Below, one piece after another: positions 11,749 to 21,301 of a DNA stretch of 64,000 nt. A program made the position numbers and the translations under genes. The notes under the pieces were generated by a model. That model had not been told where the DNA came from, did no database searches, and saw only the letters and a list, made by a program, of their open reading frames with translations. The DNA is taken from assembly GCF_002845275.2 (NCBI RefSeq), contig NZ_CP088149.1, forward strand, positions 1-64,000, in the 5' to 3' direction. How positions within the stretch are numbered: position 1 is the stretch's first letter; every line of letters begins with the position of its first letter. The DNA is from Pseudomonas sp. S06B 330. Its GTDB lineage: Bacteria > Pseudomonadota > Gammaproteobacteria > Pseudomonadales > Pseudomonadaceae.

Positions 11749-13179
11749 ATGACCCTCTACGTCAACCTTGCCGAACTGCTCAGCGCCCGTATCGAACAGG
11801 GCCTGTACCGCCCCGGCGACCGCTTGCCGTCGGTACGCGCCTTAAGTGTGGAGCACGGCGTCAGCCTGAGCACCGTGCAGCAGGCTTATCGCCTATTGGA
11901 AGACAATGGCCTGGCCGCTCCACGCCCCAAGTCCGGCTACTTCGTGCCCACCGATCGCAGCCTCCCCGCCCTGCCCGCCGTCAGCCGCCCAGCACAGCGC
12001 CCGGTAGAGATTTCCCAATGGGAACAGGTCATCGAACTGATCCGCAGTGTGCCCAGCAAGGATGTGGTGCAGTTGGGTCGCGGTATGCCGGATGTCGATA
12101 GCCCGACGCTCAAACCCTTACTGCGCAGCCTGGCCCAGCTCAGTCGGCGCCAGGACATGCCCGGCCTGTATTACGACACCATCTCCGGTACCCAGGCCCT
12201 GCGCGAGCAGATCGCCCGCCTGATGCTCGACTCCGGCTGCACGGTAAGCCCCGCTGACCTGGTCGTGACCACCGGTTGTCACGAAGCACTGTCGGCCAGC
12301 ATCCGCGCGGTGTGTCAGCCCGGCGATATCGTCGCAGTGGATTCGCCAAGCTTTCATGGTGCCATGCAGACCCTCAAGGGCCTGGGTATGAAAGCCCTGG
12401 AGATTCCAACCGACCCGATCACCGGCATCAGCCTCGAGGCCCTGGAGCTGGCGCTGGAACAGTGGCCAATCAAGCTCATCCAGATCACCCCGAACTGCAA
12501 TAATCCGCTCGGCTACATCATGCCCGAGGCACGTAAGAAAGCTTTGCTGACGCTGGCTCAGCGCTTTGACGTGGCGATCCTCGAAGACGACGTGTATGGC
12601 GACCTCGCCTACACCTACCCGCGTCCGCGGACTATCAAGTCGTTCGACGAAGACGGTCGGGTGTTGCTCTGCAGTTCGTTCTCCAAAACCCTGGCCCCAG
12701 GCCTGCGCATCGGATGGGCCGCACCTGGGCGCTATCTGGAGCGGGTGCTGCACATGAAGTACATCAGCACTGGCTGCACCGCAACCCAGCCGCAGCTGGC
12801 GATTGCCGACTTTATCGAAGGTGGTCACTACCAGCCGCACCTGCGGCGCATGCGCAGCCAGTACCAACGCGCGCGTGATCAGATGAGCGACTGGGTCACC
12901 CGCTACTTTCCGCCAGGCACCCGCGCCAGCCGGCCGCAAGGTGGCTTCATGCTGTGGATAGAGCTACCGGAAAGTTTCGACACCCTGCGTCTGAACCGGG
13001 CTTTACTTGGGCAAGGCGTACAGATTGCCGTGGGCAGTATTTTTTCCGCCTCGGGCAAATACCGTAACTGCCTGCGAATGAACTTCGCCGCATGCCCCAC
13101 TGCCGAGATCGAGGCGGCAGTGCGCAAAGTGGGTGAGACCGCCATTCGTCTACTGGCCGAAGCCGATAGTGACGGGTAA
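11749..13179 (+). CDS. MocR-type regulator: GntR HTH fused to class I aminotransferase domain
   Basis: A 476-residue chimeric regulator. A GntR winged helix occupies about residues 5-70 (GDRLPSVRALSVEHGVSLST). An aminotransferase-like PLP domain follows, with the cofactor lysine in SSFSKTLAPGLRIGW near residue 308. MocR proteins sense amines or amino acids through PLP and usually control a nearby gene; the PuuB-like oxidase and the PuuC-like dehydrogenase are the obvious candidates (inference). The ATG at 11749 lies about 9 bases from GAGAG. The ATG at 11743 is too close to it, and the upstream extension to 11617 overlaps the candidate operator. Confidence 0.88.
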   Translation: MTLYVNLAELLSARIEQGLYRPGDRLPSVRALSVEHGVSLSTVQQAYRLLEDNGLAAPRPKSGYFVPTDRSLPALPAVSRPAQRPVEISQWEQVIELIRSVPSKDVVQLGRGMPDVDSPTLKPLLRSLAQLSRRQDMPGLYYDTISGTQALREQIARLMLDSGCTVSPADLVVTTGCHEALSASIRAVCQPGDIVAVDSPSFHGAMQTLKGLGMKALEIPTDPITGISLEALELALEQWPIKLIQITPNCNNPLGYIMPEARKKALLTLAQRFDVAILEDDVYGDLAYTYPRPRTIKSFDEDGRVLLCSSFSKTLAPGLRIGWAAPGRYLERVLHMKYISTGCTATQPQLAIADFIEGGHYQPHLRRMRSQYQRARDQMSDWVTRYFPPGTRASRPQGGFMLWIELPESFDTLRLNRALLGQGVQIAVGSIFSASGKYRNCLRMNFAACPTAEIEAAVRKVGETAIRLLAEADSDG

Positions 13180-13238
13180 CGTTCCGCCGCCGCTCGCGGT
13201 CGATACCCATAAGCCCCTGTTGTGAAGGACCCACTGCC

Positions 13239-14795
13239 TTGAGAAGCCCGCGCACGCTGCCCCTGCTGCTGTCGCTGATACTCGGCCTGAACGGATGCGC
13301 CAGTGTCAGCCAGCCCCGGCAAGTCAGCCAGGCACTGCCCGCCAGTGATTCCGCCTTTGGGCGCTCGGTGCAACGCCAAGCATCCGCCTACGAAGGGCGC
13401 TCGGGCTTTCGCTTGCTGCCCAACAGCAAGGAAGCCTTTCGCGCGCGCGCCGAGCTGATCCGCAACGCCCAATCGAGCATCGACCTGCAGTACTACATCG
13501 TTCGTGACGGCCTCAGCACCCGCGCCCTGACCCACGAGCTGTTACTGGCTGCCGACCGTGGCGTGCGCGTGCGCATCCTGCTCGACGACACTACCAGTGA
13601 CGGTCTCGATGTGGAGATGGCCACCCTCGCCGTCCATCCCAATATCCACATCCGCGTCTTCAACCCGCTGCAACTGGGCCGCAGCACCGGCGTCACACGC
13701 GCGGTGGGCCGGCTGTTCAACCTCAACCTGCAACACCGGCGCATGCACAACAAGTTGTGGCTGGTGGACAACAGCATGGCCATCGTCGGCGGTCGCAACC
13801 TGGGTGACGAATACTTCGATGCCGAGCCCAACCTGAATTTCACCGACATTGATCTGCTCGGCGTGGGTCCGGTCGCCGAGCAACTCGGACACAGTTTTGA
13901 CCAGTACTGGAACAGCGCCCTAAGTCAGCCCATTAACGACTTCCTGCTGGTCGATCCCGATGCCAATGATCTCAGTGCCAGCCGTCAGCGCCTGGAGGAC
14001 TATCTGGCCCGTGCACAAGTCGAGCGCAAAGCACTGTACGACCGTTTGATGGCCTACAAAGCCCGACCGCGCCTGGACATCTGGCGCAACGAGCTGATCT
14101 GGGCGCACAACCAGGCGCTGTGGGATGCACCAAGCAAGGTGCTGGCCCGTGACGAGCCTGACCCGCAATTGCTGATGACCCAGCAACTGGCCCCGGAAAT
14201 GAATGGTGTTCGTCATGAGCTGATCATGATCTCGGCGTACTTCGTGCCTGGCGAAACCGGCTTGCTGTATTTGACCAGTCGGGCTGATGCTGGAGTCTCG
14301 GTCAAGCTGTTGACCAACTCCCTGGAGGCCACCGACGTACCCGCTGTGCATGGCGGCTATGCGCCGTATCGCCGGGCGCTGCTGGAGCACGACGTAAAAC
14401 TGTACGAACTGCGCCGTCAGCCGGGCGATCCCAGCCCGAACCGAACGCTGCGCATTTACGGTAGTTCCGACTCAAGCCTGCACAGCAAGGCGATCATCTT
14501 CGACCGGCGCAAAACCTTTATCGGCTCGTTCAACTTTGATCCACGATCAGTGCTGTGGAACACCGAAGTCGGGGTCATGGTCGACAGCCCGGAACTGGCC
14601 GAATACACCCGTGAGCTGGCCGTTCAGGGTATGGCCCCAGCGTTGAGTTACCAACCGCAGCTGGTCGACGGCAAAATGGTCTGGGTCACCGAAGACAATC
14701 ACCGTCTACACACCCTGACCACCGAACCCGGTGGCCTGTGGCGGCGCTTCAATGCCTGGATCAGCAAAGCTGTAGGCCTGGAACGGATGCTCTAG
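13239..14795 (+). CDS. Phospholipase D family lipoprotein
   Basis: A 518-residue protein with a lipoprotein signal (lipobox LNGC, cysteine at about residue 20) and two HKD phosphodiesterase motifs: HNKLWLVDNSMAIVGGRN near 170 and HSKAIIFDRRKTFIGSFNFD near 414. The double HKD arrangement is that of phospholipase D and cardiolipin-synthase-like enzymes, so it probably acts on phospholipid head groups in the envelope. Substrate is unknown. The start is TTG at 13239 with GAAGGA upstream. Its stop overlaps by 4 bp the stop of the convergent MFS gene. Confidence 0.85.
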   Translation: MRSPRTLPLLLSLILGLNGCASVSQPRQVSQALPASDSAFGRSVQRQASAYEGRSGFRLLPNSKEAFRARAELIRNAQSSIDLQYYIVRDGLSTRALTHELLLAADRGVRVRILLDDTTSDGLDVEMATLAVHPNIHIRVFNPLQLGRSTGVTRAVGRLFNLNLQHRRMHNKLWLVDNSMAIVGGRNLGDEYFDAEPNLNFTDIDLLGVGPVAEQLGHSFDQYWNSALSQPINDFLLVDPDANDLSASRQRLEDYLARAQVERKALYDRLMAYKARPRLDIWRNELIWAHNQALWDAPSKVLARDEPDPQLLMTQQLAPEMNGVRHELIMISAYFVPGETGLLYLTSRADAGVSVKLLTNSLEATDVPAVHGGYAPYRRALLEHDVKLYELRRQPGDPSPNRTLRIYGSSDSSLHSKAIIFDRRKTFIGSFNFDPRSVLWNTEVGVMVDSPELAEYTRELAVQGMAPALSYQPQLVDGKMVWVTEDNHRLHTLTTEPGGLWRRFNAWISKAVGLERML

Positions 14796-15931
14796 ACCGG
14801 CGCAGGCTCGAAGGCATTCGGGCGCCTCGCAAGCAGTACCAGCCCGGCAGCACCGGCTGCCATCAGCAGTGGCAAAGCATGCCCACTGACCCACTGGCTT
14901 CCGGCACCTGCAGCCAACGGCCCGATCAGGCAACCAATGCCCCAGAGCTGCGCAACATGGGCATTGGCCCGCACCAGAGCATCATCCCGGTAACGCTCAC
15001 CGATCAACACCAGCGACAAGGTGAACAAACCGCCGGCACTGGCGCCGAACAATACCCACAGAGGCCAGATCGCCCAGGTTTGCAGCATCAATGGAATGGC
15101 CAGGCTCGATAGCAACAGCGTTATCGCGCAACCGCTGAACAGCGTACGTCTCGACATACGGTCGGCAAGGGCACCAATAGGCAATTGCAGCAGCGCATCG
15201 CCAACCACCACTGTGCTGACCATGAACAAGGCGATCTCAGTGCTGAAGCCTTGCTGCAGGCAATACACCGGCAACAGGGTCAAAATCATCGCTTCAAAGG
15301 AAGCGAACAGGGCAATCGCCCAGGCAATAACTGGCAAGCGCCGACAGAAACCGATCAGATCGAACAGCGTCACACTGCAAGCCTCTGCGCTCGGTGCCCC
15401 GCCACGCCCCAGCAGCACCAGCGGCGCTACCAGCAACAGGCCCGCGCCGATCCAGAAGCCCAGGTCATCTTCCGAACCCAGCAGGCCCAGCAACAACGGG
15501 CCAGCCAACTGACTCAAGGCATAACTGCAGCCATACAGGGCGACCAGGCGCCCGCGCCAGTGCTCGACCACCAACTGGTTGATCCAGCTCTCACCGAGGA
15601 TGAAGACAATGGTCAGGATCATCCCGATCAACAGGCGTAGCACCAGCCAAATCGGGTAACTAGGCAACAGCGCCAACAGGCCGATGGACAACGCGCCAGC
15701 CCACAGGCACAGGCGCATTAGCCCCGGCGTACCGAAACGGGCGGCGAGGCGACTGGACAGACTGGCGCCCACCAATACACCAATGGCCGGCATCGCCGCC
15801 ATCACGCCGATCGCGAAACTGCCATAGCCCCACCCCTCAAGGCGCAGGGACACCAGCGGCATACTCACCCCCAGCGCCAGACCGACACTGAGCACCGCGC
15901 TCAGCACGGCGAAATAGGTACCCCAACGCAT
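14792..15931 (-). CDS. MFS transporter (YcaD-like)
   Basis: A 379-residue inner-membrane protein with about 12 hydrophobic segments in the usual 6+6 MFS layout and a basic loop after helix 2 (SSRLAARFG). It resembles the YcaD-like branch of small MFS proteins of unknown substrate. The start at 15931 is preceded by GGGAGG; the frame is open to 15988. No neighbour indicates a substrate. Confidence 0.8.
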   Translation of the reverse strand: MRWGTYFAVLSAVLSVGLALGVSMPLVSLRLEGWGYGSFAIGVMAAMPAIGVLVGASLSSRLAARFGTPGLMRLCLWAGALSIGLLALLPSYPIWLVLRLLIGMILTIVFILGESWINQLVVEHWRGRLVALYGCSYALSQLAGPLLLGLLGSEDDLGFWIGAGLLLVAPLVLLGRGGAPSAEACSVTLFDLIGFCRRLPVIAWAIALFASFEAMILTLLPVYCLQQGFSTEIALFMVSTVVVGDALLQLPIGALADRMSRRTLFSGCAITLLLSSLAIPLMLQTWAIWPLWVLFGASAGGLFTLSLVLIGERYRDDALVRANAHVAQLWGIGCLIGPLAAGAGSQWVSGHALPLLMAAGAAGLVLLARRPNAFEPAPV

Positions 15932-15971
15932 TGCAGCCTCCCAGGCCTTTTTTGTTGTTGTGCAGAAACAA

Positions 15972-16007
15972 CACAGCCGGACCTGCATTGAGCAAGGTCC
16001 GGCTGTG
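15972..16007 (-). terminator. Terminator-like hairpin after the aldehyde dehydrogenase gene
   Basis: A perfect 13-bp inverted repeat (CACAGCCGGACCT and its complement) with a 10-base loop starts 21 bp past the dehydrogenase stop. The minus strand continues TTGTTTCTGC, a weak U-tract. Confidence 0.6.
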
Positions 16008-16027
16008 GACAGGATCGCGCGTAGCGG

Positions 16028-17521
16028 TTACAGCTTGATCCAGGTCGCCTTCAGCTCGGTGTACTTGTCCAGCGCGTGCAGCGACTTGTCACGACCGTTG
16101 CCCGACTGCTTGAAGCCGCCGAACGGTGCAGTCATGTCACCACCGTCGTACTGGTTGACCCAAACGCTACCGGCACGCAGTGCCTTGGCGGTCAGATGAG
16201 CCTTGGAGATGTCGGCGGTCCAGACACCGGCGGCCAGGCCGTACGGGGTGTCGTTGGCGATGTTGATCGCTTCTTCGACGGTATCGAAGGTAATCACCGA
16301 CAGCACTGGGCCGAAGATCTCTTCCTGAGCGATGCGCATGGCATTGCTGACGCCGTCGAAAATGGTCGGCTCGACGTAGGTGCCACCGGTTTCTTCGAGA
16401 ATACGCTTACCACCGACCAGCAGCTTGGCACCGTCAGTGTGACCTGCTTCGATGTACGACAGCACGGTGTTCATCTGCTGGGTGTCGACCAGTGCGCCGA
16501 CGGTGGTAGCCGGGTCCAGCGGGTTGCCAGGTGTCCAGGCCTTGAGGGCTTCGAGTACCAGTGGCAGGAACTTGTCCTTGATCGAACGCTCGACCAGCAG
16601 ACGCGAACCTGCGGTGCAGACTTCGCCCTGGTTGAAGGCAATGGCGCTAGCAGCAGCTTCGGCAGCGGCGTTCAGATCCGGGGCGTCGGCGAAGACGATG
16701 TTTGGGCTCTTGCCACCGGCTTCCAGCCAGACACGCTTCATGTTCGACTCGCCCGCGTAGATCATCAATTGCTTGGCGATCTTGGTCGAGCCGGTGAACA
16801 CCAAGGTGTCGACGTCCATGTGCAGGGCCAGGGCCTTGCCGACGGTGTGACCGTAACCTGGCAGAACGTTGAGCACGCCTGCAGGAATACCGGCCTCAAT
16901 GGCCAACTGGGCGATGCGGATGGCAGTCAGCGGCGATTTTTCCGAAGGCTTGAGCACCACCGAGTTACCGGTAGCCAGGGCCGGCCCGAGCTTCCAGCAG
17001 GCCATCAGCAGTGGGAAGTTCCACGGAACGATGGCGGCAACCACACCCACCGGTTCGCGAGTAACCAAGCCCAGTTGATTGTGAGGGGTCGCAGCGACTT
17101 CGTCGTAGATCTTGTCGATCGCTTCACCGTTCCAGCTCAGGGCCTGGGCGGCACCTGGCACGTCGATATTCAGCGAGTCATTGATCGGCTTACCCATGTC
17201 CAGGGTTTCCAGCAGCGCCAGTTCCTCGACATTCGCATTGAGCAGGGCAGCGAAGCGGATCATGGTGGCCTTGCGCTTAGCTGGAGCCAGACGCGACCAG
17301 ACGCCGGAAGCGAAAGTGGCGCGGGCGTTTTCCACGGCGCGCTGTGCATCGGCGAGGTCACAACTGGCGACCTGTGCCAGCAGACGGCCGTCCACCGGGC
17401 TGAGGCATTCGAACGTCGCGCCGGAAACGGCGGCGGTGTATTCACCATTGATGAAAGCGCGGCCTTCGATCTTCAGTTGTTGGGCACGCTGTTCCCAATC
17501 CGCACGAGTCAGGGTGGTCAT
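16028..17521 (-). CDS. puuC: Aldehyde dehydrogenase, PuuC type (copy 1)
   Basis: A 497-residue NAD(P)-dependent aldehyde dehydrogenase of the PuuC/KauB group. It oxidises gamma-glutamyl-gamma-aminobutyraldehyde, and in relatives other amino-aldehydes. Signatures: VPWNFPLLMACWKLGPALATG near residue 164, cofactor-side FTGSTKIAKQ near 243, catalytic glutamate in WLEAGGKSPN near 265 and nucleophile cysteine in FNQGEVCTAGSR near 302. It is the same length as, and very similar to, the copy at 35481-36974, with long identical stretches in the centre and an identical C-terminal 45 residues apart from one position. It has its own promoter region, divergent from a cupin gene. Confidence 0.88.
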   Translation of the reverse strand: MTTLTRADWEQRAQQLKIEGRAFINGEYTAAVSGATFECLSPVDGRLLAQVASCDLADAQRAVENARATFASGVWSRLAPAKRKATMIRFAALLNANVEELALLETLDMGKPINDSLNIDVPGAAQALSWNGEAIDKIYDEVAATPHNQLGLVTREPVGVVAAIVPWNFPLLMACWKLGPALATGNSVVLKPSEKSPLTAIRIAQLAIEAGIPAGVLNVLPGYGHTVGKALALHMDVDTLVFTGSTKIAKQLMIYAGESNMKRVWLEAGGKSPNIVFADAPDLNAAAEAAASAIAFNQGEVCTAGSRLLVERSIKDKFLPLVLEALKAWTPGNPLDPATTVGALVDTQQMNTVLSYIEAGHTDGAKLLVGGKRILEETGGTYVEPTIFDGVSNAMRIAQEEIFGPVLSVITFDTVEEAINIANDTPYGLAAGVWTADISKAHLTAKALRAGSVWVNQYDGGDMTAPFGGFKQSGNGRDKSLHALDKYTELKATWIKL

Positions 17522-17717
17522 ACGAAACTCCTCCTCTTGTTAAGGTGCAGTGCCGCACGAGGGGTCACAGGCACTGTCAAAAATTCTGGCTGAGCGAGCT
17601 ACGCGCACAGGCACCTGCCACCCTAAACCACTGGCGACCCAATTATCAATATATTTGACATAATCGCACCAAACGCCTACTGATGTTCATTTTATTAAAC
17701 AAACAAGAGAACCCGCC

Positions 17718-18077
17718 ATGCGCATTGACCAGATCATCGACTTCGCCCAAGTAATCACCGAAGCCGAACGCTATCGTCCGGCAGCCGAAAAAATCCTCAA
17801 AGGCGACCCTGAGCAGACGGTCTACAACCACTATTCCAGCCCGTGCGGTCAGTTTGCTGCGGGCGTCTGGGAAGGCGAAGTGGGTCAATGGACCGTCAAT
17901 TACACTGAGCACGAATACTGTGAAATCGTGCAGGGCGTTTCGGTGCTGCGTGATGACGAGGGTGGCGCCAAAACCCTGCGCGCTGGTGATCGCTTCGTGA
18001 TCCCGGCGGGCTTCAAGGGTACCTGGGAAGTGCTGGAGCCATGCCGCAAGATTTACGTGATGTTTGAGCAGAAATAA
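17718..18077 (+). CDS. Cupin domain-containing protein (DUF861/cupin_3 type)
   Basis: A 119-residue single-domain beta-barrel. The family pattern is visible in CGQFAAGVWEGEVGQW, the acidic HEYCEIVQG and GDRFVIPAGFKGTWEV. Such cupins are often found with amine or ureide catabolism genes, with no fixed activity. It is divergent from the PuuC-like gene across 196 bp, suggesting shared control with polyamine catabolism (inference). The spacer holds TTGACA at 17655-17660 but no convincing -10 box. Confidence 0.8.
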   Translation: MRIDQIIDFAQVITEAERYRPAAEKILKGDPEQTVYNHYSSPCGQFAAGVWEGEVGQWTVNYTEHEYCEIVQGVSVLRDDEGGAKTLRAGDRFVIPAGFKGTWEVLEPCRKIYVMFEQK

Positions 18078-18087
18078 CAGCGCCCAT

Positions 18088-18126
18088 AAAAAAAGGGCCC
18101 ATATCGTGAGATACGGGCCCTTTTTT
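18088..18126. terminator. Bidirectional terminator between cupin gene and rpmG
   Basis: A hairpin with GGGCCC-centred arms and a 4-base loop is flanked by seven A on the left and six T on the right, so it can end transcription from both the cupin gene (+) and rpmB-rpmG (-). Confidence 0.9.
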
Positions 18127-18141
18127 CGTCAGCCGGATCAA

Positions 18142-18297
18142 TTACTTGATCTTGGCTTCCTTGTAGATCACGTGCTTGCGAACAACCGGATCGAATTTTT
18201 TGATTTCGATTTTGTCCGGAGTAGTGCGCTTGTTCTTGTCGGTGGTGTAGAAGTGGCCGGTATTAGCGGTCGACACCAGACGGATCAATTCACGCAT
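18142..18297 (-). CDS. rpmG: 50S ribosomal protein L33
   Basis: A 51-residue basic protein beginning [19 protein letters not shown] and ending [10 protein letters not shown], the full-length L33 sequence of gamma-proteobacteria. This form lacks the zinc-binding CxxC pairs seen in zinc-type L33. It is 11 bp downstream of rpmB and co-transcribed with it. GGGAGA precedes the start codon. Confidence 0.96.
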   Translation of the reverse strand: MRELIRLVSTANTGHFYTTDKNKRTTPDKIEIKKFDPVVRKHVIYKEAKIK

Positions 18298-18308
18298 GAT
18301 TCTCTCCC

Positions 18309-18545
18309 TTAGACCTTAGCGCCGTTACGGCGAATGTCGACCAGAACGGCATCAATGCCGCGCTTGTCGATGATGCGCATGCCTTTGGCAGATACGCGCA
18401 GACGCACGAAACGCTTCTCGGACTCGACCCAGAAGCGATGATGCTGCAGGTTCGGCAGGAAACGACGACGGGTTTTGTTGTTTGCGTGGGAAATGTTATT
18501 CCCAGTTACCGGACCCTTACCGGTAACTTGACAGACTCTCGACAT
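18309..18545 (-). CDS. rpmB: 50S ribosomal protein L28
   Basis: A 78-residue ribosomal protein with the L28 N-terminus [20 protein letters not shown] and the C-terminal [12 protein letters not shown]. It is the first gene of the rpmB-rpmG pair, driven by the promoter at 18694-18722. It has no CxxC zinc site, like the neighbouring L33, so this pair is the zinc-independent form. Confidence 0.97.
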   Translation of the reverse strand: MSRVCQVTGKGPVTGNNISHANNKTRRRFLPNLQHHRFWVESEKRFVRLRVSAKGMRIIDKRGIDAVLVDIRRNGAKV

Positions 18546-18693
18546 GCCTCAGCCCTCTAAAACCACATGCCCAACCCGGCATGGGTTGGCCGCTTAATCT
18601 CTCAGTCTTTGGCGCTAAGCGCCGTGTTTCTTCAGGGTCTTATCGACTCGATCAGCAGATGCGAAGAGTCGAGCCCCTAGAAAAGAGCGCTGC

Positions 18694-18722
18694 TTTATAC
18701 CAGAAAGACCAGAGCACAACAA
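18694..18722 (-). promoter_or_regulatory. Sigma-70 promoter of rpmB-rpmG
   Basis: On the minus strand TTGTTG (18722-18717), a 17-bp spacer and TATAAA (18699-18694) form a strong promoter about 150 bp ahead of rpmB, leaving a 5' leader of about 140 bases. The gap 18546-18907 holds this promoter and, on the other strand, the upstream region of the peptide-binding protein gene. I see nothing else in it. Confidence 0.7.
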
Positions 18723-18907
18723 CAGAAGATGTGCTTTGACTCGCTGTGCGACACGCCGGAGCAGCATAACGACTGGCCCGGCAAGGTGTCGACCACTCGT
18801 CGCACGATTGGCAAAAAAGGATATGGTTATTTCCGGCCTGGCGCACTAGGGTAGGACTTTTCCAGACTGCACTGGCAGATGGGCCATCGATCAGCCAAGG
18901 AATCCTC

Positions 18908-20497
18908 ATGCGCGTTGCTACATTACCCTTATTGTTTGCCACCCTGCTCGGCCCGGTACTTGCCCAGGCGGCTGCGCTGAGTGTGTGCACCGAGGCCAGC
19001 CCCGAAGGCTTCGATGTGGTTCAGTACAACTCGCTGACCACCACCAATGCGTCAGCCGACGTCCTGATGAATCGTCTGGTCGAGTTCGATGCTGGCAAAG
19101 GTCAGGTAGTGCCCAGCCTGGCCGAAAGCTGGACGGTTTCGCCCGATGGACTGATTTATGAGTTCAAGTTACGCCCTGAGGTGAAGCTCCACAGCACCGG
19201 TTATTTCAAGCCAAGCCGCACGCTGAACGCTGACGACGTCCTGTTCAGCTTTCAACGGATGCTCTACCCCGCGCACTCCTGGCACAAGATCGCCCAGAGT
19301 GGCTTTCCACATGCACAGTCGCTGCAACTGCCCAGCCTGATCAAGCAAATTGAAGCCCCCGAGCCACTGACCGTGCGCTTCACCCTCGACCATCCGGATG
19401 CCACGTTCCTGGCCACCCTGAGCATGGGTTTTGCCTCGATTTATTCCGCCGAGTACGCCGACCAATTGCTCAAAGCCGGTACGCCGGAGAAGCTCAACAG
19501 CCAGCCAATCGGCACCGGGCCGTTTGTCTTCAATCGCTTCCAGAAAGACGCGGTGATCCGCTACCGGGCCAACCCGGACTACTTTGCCGGCAAGCCGGGT
19601 GTCGATCCGCTGATTTTCGCCATTACCCCCGATGCCAACGTGCGCCTGCAAAAGCTCAAACGCAATGAATGCCAGATCGCCCTGTCGCCCAAGCCGCTGG
19701 ATATTGCGGCGGCCAGCACCGATCCGGCCCTGAAGGTGGAAAAGACCGAAGCGTTCATGACCGCGTTCGTTGCCATCAACAGCCAGCATGCGCCGCTGGA
19801 CAAGCCAGAAGTACGCCAGGCCATCAATCTGGCCTTCGACAAGGCCAGCTACCTCAAAGCGGTGTTCGAGAACACCGCCGTCGCTGCCAATGGCCCCTAC
19901 CCGCCTAACACCTGGAGCTATGCCAAGGACCTGCCGGGTTACTCCACTGACCTGGACAAGGCCCGGACACTGCTAGCCAAAGCAGGCCTGAAAGATGGCT
20001 TCAGCACTACGATCTGGACCCGTCCACAAGGCAGCCTGCTCAACCCCAACCCGAGCCTCGGCGCACAGTTGCTGCAGGCTGACCTGGCCAAGGTCGGCAT
20101 CAAGGCCGAGATCCGTGTGATCGAGTGGGGCGAGCTGATTCGCCGCGCCAAGGCTGGCGAGCATGATTTGCTGTTCATGGGGTGGGCCGGTGACAACGGT
20201 GATCCGGACAACTTCCTCAGCCCGCAATTCGCCTGTGCGGCGGTAAAGTCCGGGACCAACTTCGCCCGCTACTGCGACCAGCGCCTGGACCAGTTGATCA
20301 GCGCTGGCAAGACCACCACCGACCAGAGCGTGCGCAGCCGCCTGTATCAGCAGGCCCAGGCGTTGATCCAGCAGCAGGCACTATGGCTGCCACTGGCACA
20401 CCCGACCGCTGCAGCGCTGGTCCGTCAGAACGTGGAAGGCTACCAAGTCAGCCCGTTCGGTCGCCAGGACTTCGCCAAGGTCAGCTCGACGCGCTGA
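18908..20497 (+). CDS. ABC transporter periplasmic peptide-binding protein (SBP_bac_5, DppA-like)
   Basis: A 529-residue secreted solute-binding protein with a signal peptide of about 21 residues ending AQAAA. Family 5 features include [13 protein letters not shown] after cleavage, [19 protein letters not shown] near residue 67 and [11 protein letters not shown] near 199. It likely captures dipeptides or similar ligands in the periplasm. No permease or ATPase gene adjoins it, so it must use a transporter encoded elsewhere. Its last 17 bp overlap the convergent radC gene. Confidence 0.88.
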   Translation: MRVATLPLLFATLLGPVLAQAAALSVCTEASPEGFDVVQYNSLTTTNASADVLMNRLVEFDAGKGQVVPSLAESWTVSPDGLIYEFKLRPEVKLHSTGYFKPSRTLNADDVLFSFQRMLYPAHSWHKIAQSGFPHAQSLQLPSLIKQIEAPEPLTVRFTLDHPDATFLATLSMGFASIYSAEYADQLLKAGTPEKLNSQPIGTGPFVFNRFQKDAVIRYRANPDYFAGKPGVDPLIFAITPDANVRLQKLKRNECQIALSPKPLDIAAASTDPALKVEKTEAFMTAFVAINSQHAPLDKPEVRQAINLAFDKASYLKAVFENTAVAANGPYPPNTWSYAKDLPGYSTDLDKARTLLAKAGLKDGFSTTIWTRPQGSLLNPNPSLGAQLLQADLAKVGIKAEIRVIEWGELIRRAKAGEHDLLFMGWAGDNGDPDNFLSPQFACAAVKSGTNFARYCDQRLDQLISAGKTTTDQSVRSRLYQQAQALIQQQALWLPLAHPTAAALVRQNVEGYQVSPFGRQDFAKVSSTR

Positions 20498-21167
20498 TCC
20501 AACCATGCTCGACCATCGATAGCGGTTCACCCTCACCGACGATGACATGGTCGAGCAGACGCACATCAACCAGCGCCAGCGCTTCCTTGATGCGTTTGGT
20601 CAGGTGCAGGTCGGCCTGACTCGGTTCTGACACTCCAGAGGGGTGGTTGTGACAAATGATCAACGCGGCAGCATTGTTTGCCAGTGCGCGCTTGATGACC
20701 TCTCTGGGATAGACACTGGCGCTATCGATTGAGCCGCGAAAGAGCACCTCAAAACCTAATGGCCGGTGTTTGGTGTCGAGAAAAAGGCAGCCAAACACTT
20801 CGCTGCTTTCATGGCGCAACTTGGCTTTGAGGTAGCGTCGTACCGCGTCGGGGCTTTGCAGTGCCGAATCGCGAACAATGGTTTGCTCCAAGTGCCGCCG
20901 ACCGATTTCCATCACGGCTTGCAACTGGGTGTATTTCGCCGGCCCCAGCCCAACTTCACGCTGAAACGTGGCCTGATCAGCCTCCAGCAGATGACGCAGT
21001 CCACCAAATTGCTTCAACAGATGCCGCGCTAGGTCAACGGCGCTCATACCCGCGACACCTGTGCGTAAAAATACTGCCAACAGCTCAGCGTCCGACAAGC
21101 TGCCTGCCCCACGTTCCAACAGTTTTTCCCGCGGCCGCTCCGCCTCAGGCCAATCCCTGATACTCAT
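20481..21167 (-). CDS. radC: RadC family JAB-domain protein
   Basis: A 228-residue protein with an N-terminal HhH-like region ([14 protein letters not shown]) and a C-terminal JAB1/MPN domain whose metal site [14 protein letters not shown] (residues about 173-186) is intact. RadC was once linked to DNA repair, but its molecular role remains unresolved. Full length for the family. It sits back to back with coaBC, the usual pseudomonad arrangement. Confidence 0.94.
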   Translation of the reverse strand: MSIRDWPEAERPREKLLERGAGSLSDAELLAVFLRTGVAGMSAVDLARHLLKQFGGLRHLLEADQATFQREVGLGPAKYTQLQAVMEIGRRHLEQTIVRDSALQSPDAVRRYLKAKLRHESSEVFGCLFLDTKHRPLGFEVLFRGSIDSASVYPREVIKRALANNAAALIICHNHPSGVSEPSQADLHLTKRIKEALALVDVRLLDHVIVGEGEPLSMVEHGWISASS

Positions 21168-21301
21168 GCCCCACCTCCCTGTCCATCGGTTGCTGCTCCT
21201 GTGTTTGTACCCTGTGCTACATTACCCGCACTTTTTTACGCGACGATTCGGCCTGGGGAGGCGTCGTCGCCGCGTGCAATCACTGAGCAAAAGGCAAGCC
21301 T

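Noticed and set aside
16076..17593. 505-codon open frame opposite PuuC copy 1
   Set aside because: Antisense shadow of a high-GC gene; composition and lack of motifs mark it as non-coding.
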